Both the position numbers and the translations under genes were made by a program. The notes under the pieces are model-generated. The model was given only the letters and a program-made list of their open reading frames with translations. It was not told where the DNA came from and did not search any database. From Herbidospora sakaeratensis (GTDB lineage Bacteria; Actinomycetota; Actinomycetes; Streptosporangiales; Streptosporangiaceae): DNA of 43,587 nt. The stretch spans positions 102,478-146,064 of the forward strand of contig NZ_BBXC01000025.1 of the NCBI RefSeq assembly GCF_001570525.1. The letters run 5' to 3'. Positions 1 to 9,608 of this stretch are shown here, one piece after another. Numbering within the stretch: position 1 is the stretch's first letter; every line of letters starts with the position of its first letter.

Positions 1-37
1 CCTCGCAACCGCCTAAGCGGTAGAGCGTCGAAGGGGG

Positions 38-1834
<1,797 letters not shown>

Positions 1835-1863
1835 TCACCAGTCACGGGGTTGTGGACACTTAC

Positions 1864-1877
1864 TAGAATCCGTTCTA
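1864..1877. promoter_or_regulatory. KstR-type operator upstream of fadE28-like gene
   Basis: TAGAATCCGTTCTA is a palindrome (TAGAAT / GTTCTA) with one mismatch to TnnAACnnGTTnnA, T for C at position 6. It ends 10 bp before the GTG at 1888, leaving no room for a Shine-Dalgarno sequence. TAGAAT could itself serve as a -10 hexamer. Repressor and polymerase would then compete for the same bases. Confidence 0.6.
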
Positions 1878-1887
1878 ACTTCGGTTG

Positions 1888-2907
1888 GTGGATTTCGATC
1901 TCGACGAGCCGCAACGGGAGTTGCGCACCCTCGCGGCCGGGCTCCTCGACAAGGAGGCCGACCCGGAGGCCCACGAGAAGACCGGCGAACCCTACGACGC
2001 CCGCCTGTGGGCCACCATGGCCCGCGCGGGGCTGACCGGGGCCTGCCTGCCCGAGGAGTCGGGCGGCGCGGGGCTCGGGCCGGTCGAGATGGCGGTGCTG
2101 CTGCGTGAGGTCGGCGCGCACGTCGCGCCCGTGCCGCTGCTGCCCGCGCTGGTCACGGGGCTGACCGTGGCCCGCCACGGCTCGGCGGCCCAGCAGGCCC
2201 GGCTGGCTCCCGTCGCCGAGGGCGCCGTGCCCTGCACCTACGGCGTCGGCGGGCGGGTCGCCGTCGCGAACGGGCGGCTCACCGGGCGGGTGACCGGCGT
2301 ACCCTACGCCGCGCAGGCCGCGGGTGTCCTCGTGGCGGTGGACGACGACGTGTACGTGGTCCATCCGGAGGCGATGGACGTACAGGAGACCCCGACCGCG
2401 ACCGGGGAACCGGCCGGAGTGGTGACCCTCGACGACGCCCCGGGAGAGCTGATCGCCGGGGCGGCCCGCGAGCTCGGCCTGCTGGTCCGCGCCGCGATCA
2501 CCGCCACCGCCTCGGGGGTGCTGGCCCAGGCGCTCAAGATCACTACCGGCCACGTCAGGACCCGCCGCCAGTTCGACCGCGCGCTGGCCGAGTTCCAGGC
2601 CGTCACCATGCAGGTCGCCGACGTCTACATCGCCGCCAGGGCGCTCGACGTCGCCGTCTGGTCGGGGGTGTTCCGGCTGGCGGCCGGGCTCGACGCCGAC
2701 CGCGACCTGGCCGTCGCCGGGCTGCACACCGCCGACTCGGCGCTGCGGGCCCTCTACACCTGCCAGCACCTGCACGGCGGCCTCGGCCTCGACGTCACCT
2801 ATCCGCTGCACCGCTACTTCGCCTGGGGCAAGCACGCCGCGCACGCCCTGGGCGGGGCCGAGGCGCAGCTCGACCTGATCGGGGACCTCGAATGTTCGTC
2901 GAACTGA
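1888..2907 (+). CDS. fadE28: Acyl-CoA dehydrogenase subunit, FadE28 (ChsE1)-like
   Basis: A 339-aa acyl-CoA dehydrogenase subunit, the same length as mycobacterial FadE28 as I recall it. FadE28 and FadE29 form a heterotetrameric dehydrogenase that oxidises the three-carbon steroid side chain (3-oxo-pregnene-carboxyl-CoA). Seen: N-terminal VDFDLDEPQRELR helix, a shortened middle domain, and a C-terminal helical domain with TRRQFDRALAEFQAV and HGGLGLDVTYPLHRYF. The GTG at 1888 is preferred over the TTG at 1885 because it gives the family N-terminus. No Shine-Dalgarno is visible, so translation may be leaderless. The gene overlaps the next one by 16 bp, as expected for obligate partners. Weak conservation of standard ACAD motifs fits the alpha/beta split-function family. 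Confidence 0.87.
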   Translation: MDFDLDEPQRELRTLAAGLLDKEADPEAHEKTGEPYDARLWATMARAGLTGACLPEESGGAGLGPVEMAVLLREVGAHVAPVPLLPALVTGLTVARHGSAAQQARLAPVAEGAVPCTYGVGGRVAVANGRLTGRVTGVPYAAQAAGVLVAVDDDVYVVHPEAMDVQETPTATGEPAGVVTLDDAPGELIAGAARELGLLVRAAITATASGVLAQALKITTGHVRTRRQFDRALAEFQAVTMQVADVYIAARALDVAVWSGVFRLAAGLDADRDLAVAGLHTADSALRALYTCQHLHGGLGLDVTYPLHRYFAWGKHAAHALGGAEAQLDLIGDLECSSN

Positions 2908-4046
2908 CCGACGCCCAGCGTGCTCTGCGCGACGAACTGCGCGGCTACTTCGCCGGCTGCCTGACCGCCGGACAGCGCGCCGACATCGCCGCCGACCCGT
3001 TCGGCGCCGCCTACATGGAGCACTGCCGCCGGCTCGGCCGCGACGGCATGCTCGGCATGGGCTGGCCCGAGGAGTTCGGCGGCCGCGGCTACGGCCCCCT
3101 CGAACAGCAGATCTTCGCCAATGAGATCGCCCGCGCCGAGGTGCCCTACCCGATCATCACGCTGCAGACGGTCGGCCCGACCCTGATGCAGTACGGCACC
3201 CCCGAGCAGAAGGCGTTCTTCCTCCCGCGCATCCTGGCGGGCGAATGCCACTTCGCCATCGGCTACAGCGAACCCGGCGCGGGCACCGACCTGGCCTCGC
3301 TGACCACCACCGCCGTGCGCGACGGCGACCACTACGTCGTCAACGGCCAGAAGATCTTCACCTCGGGCGCGCACTTCGCCGACTACATCTGGCTGGCCGC
3401 CCGCACCGACCCGGACGCCAGGAAGCACCGCGGCATCACCATGATGATCGTCTCGACCGCCGACCCCGGCTACTCCTGGACCCCGATCATCACCATGGAC
3501 GGCCGCCACCACACCAACAGCACCTACTACAGCGACGCCCGCGTCCCGGCCGACATGGTCGTCGGCGAGGTCGGCAAGGGCTGGGACCTGATCGTCAACC
3601 AGCTCAACCACGAACGCGTGACCCTCGGCCCGGCCGGCAACATCGCGCACACCTACGACCGCTTCAAGGCGTGGGCGCGGCGCTCGGGCGCCATCGAGGA
3701 GCCGGCGGTCAGAAGGGCGCTGGGTTCGGTGTACGCCGCCTTCCGGACCAACGAACTGCTCAACTGGCAGGTCGCCGCCAACATGGACCTGGGCTGGCTC
3801 GGCGCGCCCGACGCCTCGGCCACCAAGATCTACGGCTCCGAGCGCATGCAGGACGTCGGCCGCGTCGTCGGCGAGACCCTGGCCCGCTTCGGCGATCCGG
3901 CCGACGAGGAGACCCGCGACCTGATGGAGCGGGTCGACCGGGGCGTGAAGGGCGGTCTGGTGCTGACCTTCGGCGGCGGCGTCAACGAGGTGCAGCGCGA
4001 ACTGATCGCCATGCTGGGCCTGCAGTTGCCCCGGCCGCCCCGCTGA
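2892..4046 (+). CDS. fadE29: Acyl-CoA dehydrogenase subunit, FadE29 (ChsE2)-like
   Basis: A 384-aa acyl-CoA dehydrogenase, probable partner of the overlapping upstream subunit in side-chain dehydrogenation of steroid CoA esters. Seen: GMGWPEEFGGRGYGPLEQQIF, the FAD/substrate segment FAIGYSEPGAGTDLASL, NGQKIFTSGAHFADYIWLA, DPGYSWTPII, and the C-terminal FGGGVNEVQRELIAMLGL. These match mycobacterial FadE29 in order and spacing, and the length is close to its 387 aa (from memory). The ATG at 2892 lies inside the 3' end of the preceding gene, so expression is probably translationally coupled. About 410 bp without a convincing gene follow, where the homologous igr operon would carry chsH2. Confidence 0.9.
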   Translation: MFVELTDAQRALRDELRGYFAGCLTAGQRADIAADPFGAAYMEHCRRLGRDGMLGMGWPEEFGGRGYGPLEQQIFANEIARAEVPYPIITLQTVGPTLMQYGTPEQKAFFLPRILAGECHFAIGYSEPGAGTDLASLTTTAVRDGDHYVVNGQKIFTSGAHFADYIWLAARTDPDARKHRGITMMIVSTADPGYSWTPIITMDGRHHTNSTYYSDARVPADMVVGEVGKGWDLIVNQLNHERVTLGPAGNIAHTYDRFKAWARRSGAIEEPAVRRALGSVYAAFRTNELLNWQVAANMDLGWLGAPDASATKIYGSERMQDVGRVVGETLARFGDPADEETRDLMERVDRGVKGGLVLTFGGGVNEVQRELIAMLGLQLPRPPR

Positions 4047-4456
4047 TGCGCCGCTCGGAGCGTCTCCAGGCGCAAAGAAGACATACCGCACCTCCCGCTG
4101 CCTGGGGGGATGCCGAAGTTCCGTCCGCGAGTGGAAAAACCTCAACCCGGTGAATCCCGACCCCAACCGGTGGATCAACCGGCTAACACGGACACCCGGC
4201 CCGTCTGCAAGGGTTCACCGTGCGGAGAGCTTCCGGGCCCAGCGGTGCGGCGGGCCCGGAAGCCTGCGACATTCCGCCCACACCCGGTCCGCCCGGCGTG
4301 CCGTCCTCCTCCGGCGGAACCACGCCGCGGCGACCGGCGTAGGGCGGTCCGTCCTGTCGACGAGAGCCCGGGAGCCGTGAGATGCGAACCCTGAACACAC
4401 CCAGGCGCGGCACACCGTTCGCGGCCCCCTGCCGCCCCGCCCCGTGGAGCGGCCCG
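4047..4456. other. Gene-free stretch between fadE29-like and MaoC-like genes
   Basis: About 410 bp with no ORF that resembles a protein I recognise. It holds a 12-bp perfect stem-loop (4229-4263) and two near-identical start contexts, GGAG-N7-ATGCGAACC at 4371-4390 and GGAG-N8-ATGCGAACC at 4445-4465. In the mycobacterial igr operon this place is occupied by chsH2. I could not see a remnant of it. Confidence 0.5.
4229..4263. terminator. Perfect 12-bp stem-loop, possible terminator
   Basis: GCTTCCGGGCCC and GGGCCCGGAAGC are perfect inverted repeats around an 11-nt loop. There is no T-tract on either side, so it may be a GC-only terminator, an attenuator before the MaoC-like gene, or a protein-binding site. 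Confidence 0.45.
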
Positions 4457-4792
4457 ATGCGAACCCCGGAGATCCCGACCGGCACCCAGCTGCCCCGCCT
4501 GATCCTGTCGGCCGCCCTGACGGCCAAGCCGGGTTCCGCGACGGCCGCCGACGTGCGGCTGACCATGCTCACGACGATGGACCTGGTCGAGAACTACGTC
4601 ACCGAGTGGGCCGGCCCCGACGCGTTCCTGCGCGGCATGAACGTCAAGCTCGGCCTGCCCGCCCACGCGGGCGACACCCTCACCTTCACCGGCGTCGTGG
4701 TGGACGCCACCGCCGAGGTCGTGACGGTCGAGGTCTGCGCCCGGTCGACCGAGGGCGTGCACGCGACCGGGGTGGTCCGCCTCTCCTGGTGA
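4457..4792 (+). CDS. MaoC/hotdog-fold protein, shortened ChsH1-like, probably non-catalytic alone
   Basis: A 111-aa protein. Its C-terminal two thirds (LTTMDLVENYVTEWAGPDAF, MNVKLGLPAHAGDTLTFTG, VEVCARSTEGVHATGVVRLS) align well with mycobacterial Rv3541c/ChsH1, a subunit of the steroid enoyl-CoA hydratase. The N-terminal part goes from LPRLILSAALTAKPGSATAAD straight into VRLTMLTTMDLV. The segment that carries the catalytic Asp/His pair in ChsH1 (RDFQDVHHD) is missing. The ATG at 4457 with GGAG 8 nt upstream is chosen because homology begins just after it; an in-frame ATG at 4382, also with GGAG, would add 25 unrelated residues. It converges on the sigma-like gene with 4 bp between stops. It may be a decayed hydratase or a structural partner. 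Confidence 0.7.
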   Translation: MRTPEIPTGTQLPRLILSAALTAKPGSATAADVRLTMLTTMDLVENYVTEWAGPDAFLRGMNVKLGLPAHAGDTLTFTGVVVDATAEVVTVEVCARSTEGVHATGVVRLSW

Positions 4793-4796
4793 GGCG

Positions 4797-6197
4797 TCAG
4801 ACCAGCAGCGGCATCGAGAAGAAGACCGCCAGCGCGATCGCCAGGCAGATCAGGAAGCCGATCAGCTCCCACGCCCAGTCGTGATGCCGCTCGGCCTTGA
4901 CCTTCGCCTTCGGCGCCCGCCGCCCCGAGTGGGCGCGGGCCGGCAGCAGCGTGGGCTGATCAACCGGAGCTTCGGGCAGCGCGCCCGTCTGCACCGCTCT
5001 GACCAGCGCGCTCTCGGGCGCGTCGATCGTGGTCGACCCCTGCGGCAGGTCGTCGTCTTCGACGATCGGCTTGGCGAACACCAGCCGGTCGGACGGCAGC
5101 AGGTCGGGCATCGTGGTCTCGCCCGGCGTCTCGGGCTCGGACGGCGAGAAGGCGACTTCCGGCGTGTCGGCCTCGGCGGGCTCGATCTCCGGGAGCTCGG
5201 TCTCCGTCGTGAAGCCGTCGAACGACGGCATCTTCGAGAACGCCGCCAGCTGGTCTTCGACGACCGCCTCGACCGCTTCCACCGTTTCGGCCGGTGCGGG
5301 GGCGACGTCGGGAGCGGGCGCGGCCGTCATGCTGATGCGGCGCTTGGGCGGGCCGTTGCCGATGTTCTTCAGGATCGAGCCGCGCAGACGGGGCATCGGC
5401 TCGGTCAGCGCCTCGTGGCGGCGGCGCCGCTCGGCGATCTTCGTCGGGTTGGTCAGGTCGTCGAGCGGGACGACCGTCGTGTTCGTCGCCGGGTCGGTGT
5501 CGGTCGCCAGCGGCAGCGGCCACGAGGGCGCGGTCGGCCAGAGCCGGCGGACCGGCAGCGAGGACTTCCGGCGGACCGGCGGAGCCTGGTCAAAAGGGAG
5601 GGCCGACTGGTGGAGCCGGCGCAGCACGTCGTGGGGCGGCTCACGCCAGGGGAGCCGGGCCAGCACGTCTTCGAGAGGGGCGACCCCGATGGCGTCGTAC
5701 ACCTCTTCGACGTCGCGCGCGATGAACGGCGCGGTGCGGGCGGCGGCGACGGCGGTCGCGAGGGTCTGGCCGAACCGGTGGCGGGCGCTGGTGGCCAGCT
5801 CTTCTGCGGTGTCGGCGGCGACGTCGAGGACTAAGGCGAGCTCGGCGGTGCTGAGCCCGCAGTGGGCCGACAGCAGCAGGACCTCGCGCTGGTGGGGCCG
5901 GATGTCGCGGAAGACGCGCTCGATCAGCGCGGTCGCCGGGTCGGCGATGGAGTCGACGGCGGGCATCGCGTAGCTGACGTCGCGGCGGTAGATCTCGCGC
6001 CGGGCGAGGGAGAAGAGCGCCGCGCGAGGCGGATCCGTCGGCGGGACGCCCGTGAGCACGGCGACCAGGGCGTCGGCGGCCGAGGCCGTCTCACCCAGCT
6101 GGTCGTGGCAGTAGGCGAACAGCCCGGCGGCGTGACGCTCGTAGAGCTCGGCGATCAGGTCGCTCCTGGAACGCTGACCCGTGAGCGGTGTTGTCAC
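4797..6197 (-). CDS. Sigma-70/ECF-like protein with C-terminal membrane anchor
   Basis: A 466-aa protein with three parts. Residues about 1-150 look like a diverged sigma factor: a region-2-like helix (LIAELYERHAAGLFAYCHDQLGE) and a region-4-like segment (RPHQREVLLLSAHCGLSTAELALVLDV). Residues about 170-420 are a low-complexity, acidic, Pro/Ala/Glu-rich stretch with a basic patch (ERRRRHEAL, PPKRRISM). The end has a basic cluster, then one hydrophobic helix (WELIGFLICLAIALAVFFSM) and the C-terminus. The GTG at 6197 is preferred for its AGGGG at 8 nt; a TTG at 6239 would add 14 residues. It may be a transcription factor held at the membrane, or a repurposed sigma fold. Divergent from the osmoprotectant transporter. 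Promoter specificity unknown. Confidence 0.7.
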   Translation of the reverse strand: MTTPLTGQRSRSDLIAELYERHAAGLFAYCHDQLGETASAADALVAVLTGVPPTDPPRAALFSLARREIYRRDVSYAMPAVDSIADPATALIERVFRDIRPHQREVLLLSAHCGLSTAELALVLDVAADTAEELATSARHRFGQTLATAVAAARTAPFIARDVEEVYDAIGVAPLEDVLARLPWREPPHDVLRRLHQSALPFDQAPPVRRKSSLPVRRLWPTAPSWPLPLATDTDPATNTTVVPLDDLTNPTKIAERRRRHEALTEPMPRLRGSILKNIGNGPPKRRISMTAAPAPDVAPAPAETVEAVEAVVEDQLAAFSKMPSFDGFTTETELPEIEPAEADTPEVAFSPSEPETPGETTMPDLLPSDRLVFAKPIVEDDDLPQGSTTIDAPESALVRAVQTGALPEAPVDQPTLLPARAHSGRRAPKAKVKAERHHDWAWELIGFLICLAIALAVFFSMPLLV

Positions 6198-6264
6198 GGC
6201 CGGTACCCCTGGTGTTGAAGTGGAGGGATCGTACGTCAATCATGCCGCCACCAAGGCTGGAGCG

Positions 6265-6276
6265 CACTAATTAGTG
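6265..6276. promoter_or_regulatory. 12-bp perfect palindrome in the divergent sigma-like/opuC promoter region
   Basis: CACTAATTAGTG is a perfect AT-rich palindrome in an otherwise GC-rich genome, between the two divergent transcription units. The AT-rich stretch continues to about 6335 and a TAGGCT hexamer at 6342-6347 may be the -10 of the transporter operon. Which regulator binds is not visible. Confidence 0.5.
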
Positions 6277-6386
6277 GGCTTTTGATTCATATTCTTCTGG
6301 GCAGTGACCATTGATCATTTCGGAATGTAACAAAGCCCTCGTAGGCTGGCCCGCGGAGATCGACACCCTGTGGACAGAGGTCGCCA

Positions 6387-7340
6387 GTGATCACTTTTGA
6401 CGGCGTCACGAAACGCTACGCCGACGGGACGGTCGCGGTGGACGACCTCTCCCTGGAGGTGCCCGACGGCGCCATCACGGTTTTCGTCGGCCCTTCGGGC
6501 TGCGGGAAGACCACCTCCCTGCGCATGATCAACCGGATGATCGACCCCACCGAGGGCCGCGTCCTCCTCGACGGGAAGGACGTCACCACCGTCGACCCGG
6601 CGACCCTGCGCCGGGGCATCGGCTACGTCATCCAGCAGGCCGGCCTGTTCCCCCACCGCCGCATCGTCGACAACATCGCGACCGTGCCGTTCCTGCTCGG
6701 ATGGGACAAGAAGAAGGCCCGCGACCGCGCGATGGAACTGCTCGAACGCGTCGGCCTCGACCCCAAGATGGCCCGCCGTTACCCCTACCAGTTGTCCGGC
6801 GGCCAGCAGCAGCGCGTCGGCGTGGCCCGCGCGCTGGCCGCCGACCCGCCGGTGCTGCTCATGGACGAGCCCTTCAGCGCGGTCGACCCGATCGTGCGCG
6901 CCTCGCTCCAGGAGGAGCTGCTCCGGCTGCAGTCGGAGCTGCACAAGACGATCGTGTTCGTCACCCACGACATCGACGAGGCCGTCAAGCTCGGCGACAC
7001 CGTCGCGGTGTTGCGGGTGGGCGGGAAGCTGGCCCAGGTCGCCGCGCCCGCCGACCTGCTCAGCGACCCGGCCGACGACTTCGTGCGCGAGTTCCTCGGC
7101 CGCGACCGGGGCATCCGGCGGCTCGGGTTCGTCCCGGCGAAGAACCTGGCGCTCGACCCCGCGCCCGAGGGCGTGACGCCCGAGGGCCACGGGACCTTCA
7201 ATCCGGCGCGCGACTCCCTGCGGGCCGCGCTCGACGCCGCGCTGCTGTCGCCCGACGGGCTGGCGGTGGCCGTCGACGACGACGGGCGGGTGCTCGGCGT
7301 GGTCGGCCAGGCCGCGCTCGTGGGGGCGGCCCGTGGATGA
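6387..7340 (+). CDS. opuCA: Osmoprotectant (glycine betaine/choline-type) ABC transporter ATP-binding protein
   Basis: A 317-aa ABC ATPase of the OpuC/ProV class, energising uptake of quaternary-amine osmoprotectants. Seen: Walker A GPSGCGKTT, the Q-loop in YVIQQAGLFPHRRI, signature LSGGQQQRVGVARAL, Walker B VLLMDEPFSAVD, and switch His in FVTHDIDEA. After residue 240 there is one short CBS-like region (GTFNPARDSLRAALDAALL ... VAVDDDGRVLGVVGQ) rather than the two CBS domains usual in OpuCA. CBS domains in this family sense ionic strength or nucleotides, so regulation may be reduced. The start is GTG at 6387 with AGAGG upstream. It overlaps the first permease gene by 8 bp. Confidence 0.92.
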   Translation: MITFDGVTKRYADGTVAVDDLSLEVPDGAITVFVGPSGCGKTTSLRMINRMIDPTEGRVLLDGKDVTTVDPATLRRGIGYVIQQAGLFPHRRIVDNIATVPFLLGWDKKKARDRAMELLERVGLDPKMARRYPYQLSGGQQQRVGVARALAADPPVLLMDEPFSAVDPIVRASLQEELLRLQSELHKTIVFVTHDIDEAVKLGDTVAVLRVGGKLAQVAAPADLLSDPADDFVREFLGRDRGIRRLGFVPAKNLALDPAPEGVTPEGHGTFNPARDSLRAALDAALLSPDGLAVAVDDDGRVLGVVGQAALVGAARG

Positions 7341-7998
7341 GCCCCTCGTCCGCTGGGACTGGATTGCCCGCAACTGGGACAACGGCGGGCCGACCTCGGT
7401 GAAGGTGCTGCTGGAGAACCACATCGTGATGGCGTTCGTGCCGGTGATCGCCGGGCTGCTGATCGCGATCCCGCTCGGCCTCGCGTGCGCCCGCTACCGG
7501 TGGCTCTACCAGCCGACCGTCGGCATCATGAACGTCGTCTACTCGCTGCCGTCGCTGGCGCTGTTCTCGATCCTGCTGTCGGTCACCGGCCTGACCCAGA
7601 CGACCGTCATCATCCCGCTGACCCTGTTCTCGCTGGCCGTGCTGATCCCGGCCGTGGTCGACGGCATGCGGTCGGTTCCCGACCACGTACGCCAGTCGGC
7701 CGTCGCCATGGGCTTCCAGCCGATGCGCCGGCTCACCCGGGTCGAGCTGCCCATCGCGGTCCCGGTCGTGCTGGCCGGGCTGCGCGTCGCGGCCGTGTCG
7801 AGCATCTCGCTGGTCAGCGTGGGCGCGCTCATCGGGCAGGGCGGGCTCGGCTACCTGTTCATCGACGGCTGGCAGCGGCAGTTCTACACCCCGATCGTGG
7901 TCGGGATCGTGCTCGTGGTCGCGCTGGCCCTGGTCGCCGACCTGGTCATCATCGCGGCCCAGCGCCTGCTGACGCCGTGGGCGAGGAGGCGCGCGTGA
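7333..7998 (+). CDS. opuCB: Osmoprotectant ABC transporter permease (first)
   Basis: A 221-aa integral membrane permease with five to six hydrophobic segments (for example VMAFVPVIAGLLIAIPLGLA, LALFSILLSV, LVSVGALIGQGGLGYLF, IVVGIVLVVALALVADL). The EAA-type loop reads MRSVPDHVRQSAVAMG. The N-terminal tail (WDWIARNWDN) precedes the first helix. GTG start at 7333, inside the end of the ATPase gene; the stop overlaps the start of the second permease. Paired non-identical permeases are typical of OpuC/OpuB systems. Which permease is CB and which CD cannot be told from sequence alone. Confidence 0.9.
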   Translation: MDEPLVRWDWIARNWDNGGPTSVKVLLENHIVMAFVPVIAGLLIAIPLGLACARYRWLYQPTVGIMNVVYSLPSLALFSILLSVTGLTQTTVIIPLTLFSLAVLIPAVVDGMRSVPDHVRQSAVAMGFQPMRRLTRVELPIAVPVVLAGLRVAAVSSISLVSVGALIGQGGLGYLFIDGWQRQFYTPIVVGIVLVVALALVADLVIIAAQRLLTPWARRRA

Positions 7999-8657
7999 AC
8001 TGGCTCATCGAGTTCTTCGGCAGCGCCGAATACTGGTCGGGCGACGACGCGATCCCGCTCCGGCTGCTCCAGCACCTCGAATACTCCTTCCTGGCCTTCG
8101 CCATCGCCGCGCTGATCGCGATCCCGCTCGGCCTGCTCATCGGGCACACCGGCCGGGGCGCGGTCATCGTCGTGGTGTCGGCCAACGCCGCCCGCGCGCT
8201 GCCCACCCTGGGCCTGCTCGTGCTGGTCGTGCTGCTCATCGGCGTCGGCACGCTCTGGCCGGTGCTGATCCCGCTGATCGCCCTGGCGATCCCGCCGATC
8301 CTGGTCAACACCTATGAGGGCATCCGGGGCGCCGACCCCGATCTGCGCGACGCCGCATACGGGATGGGTCTGCGGGGAAGCCAGGTGCTGTTCCGGGCGT
8401 TGCTGCCTGTTGCGCTGCCGTTGATCCTGCTGGGTCTGCGGCTGTCGGCCATCACCGTGGTGGCGACGGCGACGGTGGCGGCATATGTCGGGCTTGGGGG
8501 GCTGGGGAGATACATCATCGACGGGCTGGCGACGAAGAACTACGCCGAGGTGTTCGGGGGAGCGGTCCTGGTCGTCCTCCTCGCGCTGGCGGTGCAGACC
8601 GGGTTCACGCTGCTCAACCGGGTAATCGTCTCGCCGGGGGTGCGACAGGTCCGCTAA
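7995..8657 (+). CDS. opuCD: Osmoprotectant ABC transporter permease (second)
   Basis: A 220-aa permease homologous to the preceding one. The EAA-like loop is IRGADPDLRDAAYGMGLRG, followed by FRALLPVALPLILLGLRLS and VAAYVGLGGLGRYIIDGLATKNY, a hallmark of OpuC/ProW permeases. The GTG at 7995 overlaps the TGA of the previous gene (GTGA), with GAGGAGG about 8 nt upstream. Hydrophobic helices fill the rest. It would form the heterodimeric channel with the first permease. Confidence 0.9.
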   Translation: MNWLIEFFGSAEYWSGDDAIPLRLLQHLEYSFLAFAIAALIAIPLGLLIGHTGRGAVIVVVSANAARALPTLGLLVLVVLLIGVGTLWPVLIPLIALAIPPILVNTYEGIRGADPDLRDAAYGMGLRGSQVLFRALLPVALPLILLGLRLSAITVVATATVAAYVGLGGLGRYIIDGLATKNYAEVFGGAVLVVLLALAVQTGFTLLNRVIVSPGVRQVR

Positions 8658-8693
8658 TCTCTACCTATCCCCCCGATTTTGAAGGGAATGTAC

Positions 8694-9608
8694 GTGAAAC
8701 GAGCACTCGTCACCGCGCTCGCCGCGGTGTTCGCCCTATCCGCCTGCGGAGGAGGTGGCAGCGACCCGTTGGCGCAGGCCACCCCGTCCGCTCCCGCCGC
8801 CTCGGGGGGCTCCGCCGCGGCCTCGACGGTCGTCGTCGGCTCCTTCAACTTCCCCGAGAGCGTGCTGCTGGGCTCGATCTACGCGCAGGCCCTCCAGGCC
8901 AAGGGCGTCACCGTCGAGGAGAAGCCCAACATCGGCTCCCGTGAGGTCGTCTTCGACCAGGTCAAGAGCGGCGGCCTGACCGTCCTCCCCGAATACGTCG
9001 GCTCGCTGCTGGCCTTCGTCGACCCGGCCGCCACCGCCAAGTCGACCGACGACGTGGTCGCCGCGCTGAAGACCAAGCTGCCCCCGGAGGTCGAGGTCCT
9101 CACCCCGGCCGCCGCCCAGGACGGCAACTCCCTCACGGTCACCAAGGCGTTCGCGACCGAGAAGAGCCTGACGACGATCGAAGACCTGGCGAAGATCTCC
9201 AAGGACCTCGTGGTCGGCGGCCCGCCGGAGTTCAAGGAGCGTCAGGAGGAGAACTTCAAGAACACCTACGGCCTGGAGTTCAAGTCGTGGGAGCCCACGG
9301 CCGAGACCACGGCCGACGCCATCAAGAGCGGCACCATCCAGGTCGGCAACGTCTTCACCACCGACCCGAAGATCCTGCTCAACGACCTGGTCTCGCTCCA
9401 GGACAACAAGAACGCCTTCGCCGCCGACAACATCGCGCCCCTGGTGTTCAAGGCCGGCGCCGACGACACGGTGAAGTCGACCCTCGACGCCGTCTCGGCC
9501 AAGCTCACCACCGAGGGCCTGCTCGAACTGATGAAGCAGGTCGCGGTCGACAAGGCCGACCCGCCGGTGGTCGCCAAAGACTGGCTGACCCAGAACGGCC
9601 TGCTCTGA
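8694..9608 (+). CDS. opuCC: Osmoprotectant-binding lipoprotein (OpuCC/ProX-like)
   Basis: A 304-aa substrate-binding lipoprotein. The N-terminus has a basic start (MKRAL), a hydrophobic core and a lipobox LSAC, so Cys is predicted to be lipidated outside the membrane. The mature part starts with an Ala/Ser/Pro linker, then TVVVGSFNFPESVLLGSIYAQ and VLPEYVGSLLAF, as in the QAT (quaternary amine transporter) binding-protein family. The GTG at 8694 is preferred over ATG 8688 because GAAGGGA lies 6 nt upstream and the signal peptide then starts with MKR. Its 1-bp overlap with the flavin-reductase gene suggests co-translation. Confidence 0.9.
   Translation: MKRALVTALAAVFALSACGGGGSDPLAQATPSAPAASGGSAAASTVVVGSFNFPESVLLGSIYAQALQAKGVTVEEKPNIGSREVVFDQVKSGGLTVLPEYVGSLLAFVDPAATAKSTDDVVAALKTKLPPEVEVLTPAAAQDGNSLTVTKAFATEKSLTTIEDLAKISKDLVVGGPPEFKERQEENFKNTYGLEFKSWEPTAETTADAIKSGTIQVGNVFTTDPKILLNDLVSLQDNKNAFAADNIAPLVFKAGADDTVKSTLDAVSAKLTTEGLLELMKQVAVDKADPPVVAKDWLTQNGLL

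Noticed and set aside
8-21. ACCGC/GCGGT hairpin after the thiolase gene as a terminator
   Set aside because: The stem is only 5 bp and lacks a T-tract.
4382-4456. Longer N-terminus of the MaoC-like protein from ATG 4382
   Set aside because: The extra 25 residues resemble no hotdog protein; the ATG at 4457 has its own GGAG.
6198-6239. Longer N-terminus of the sigma-like protein from TTG 6239
   Set aside because: Only weak GGTGG upstream, while GTG 6197 has AGGGG at good spacing. It remains possible.
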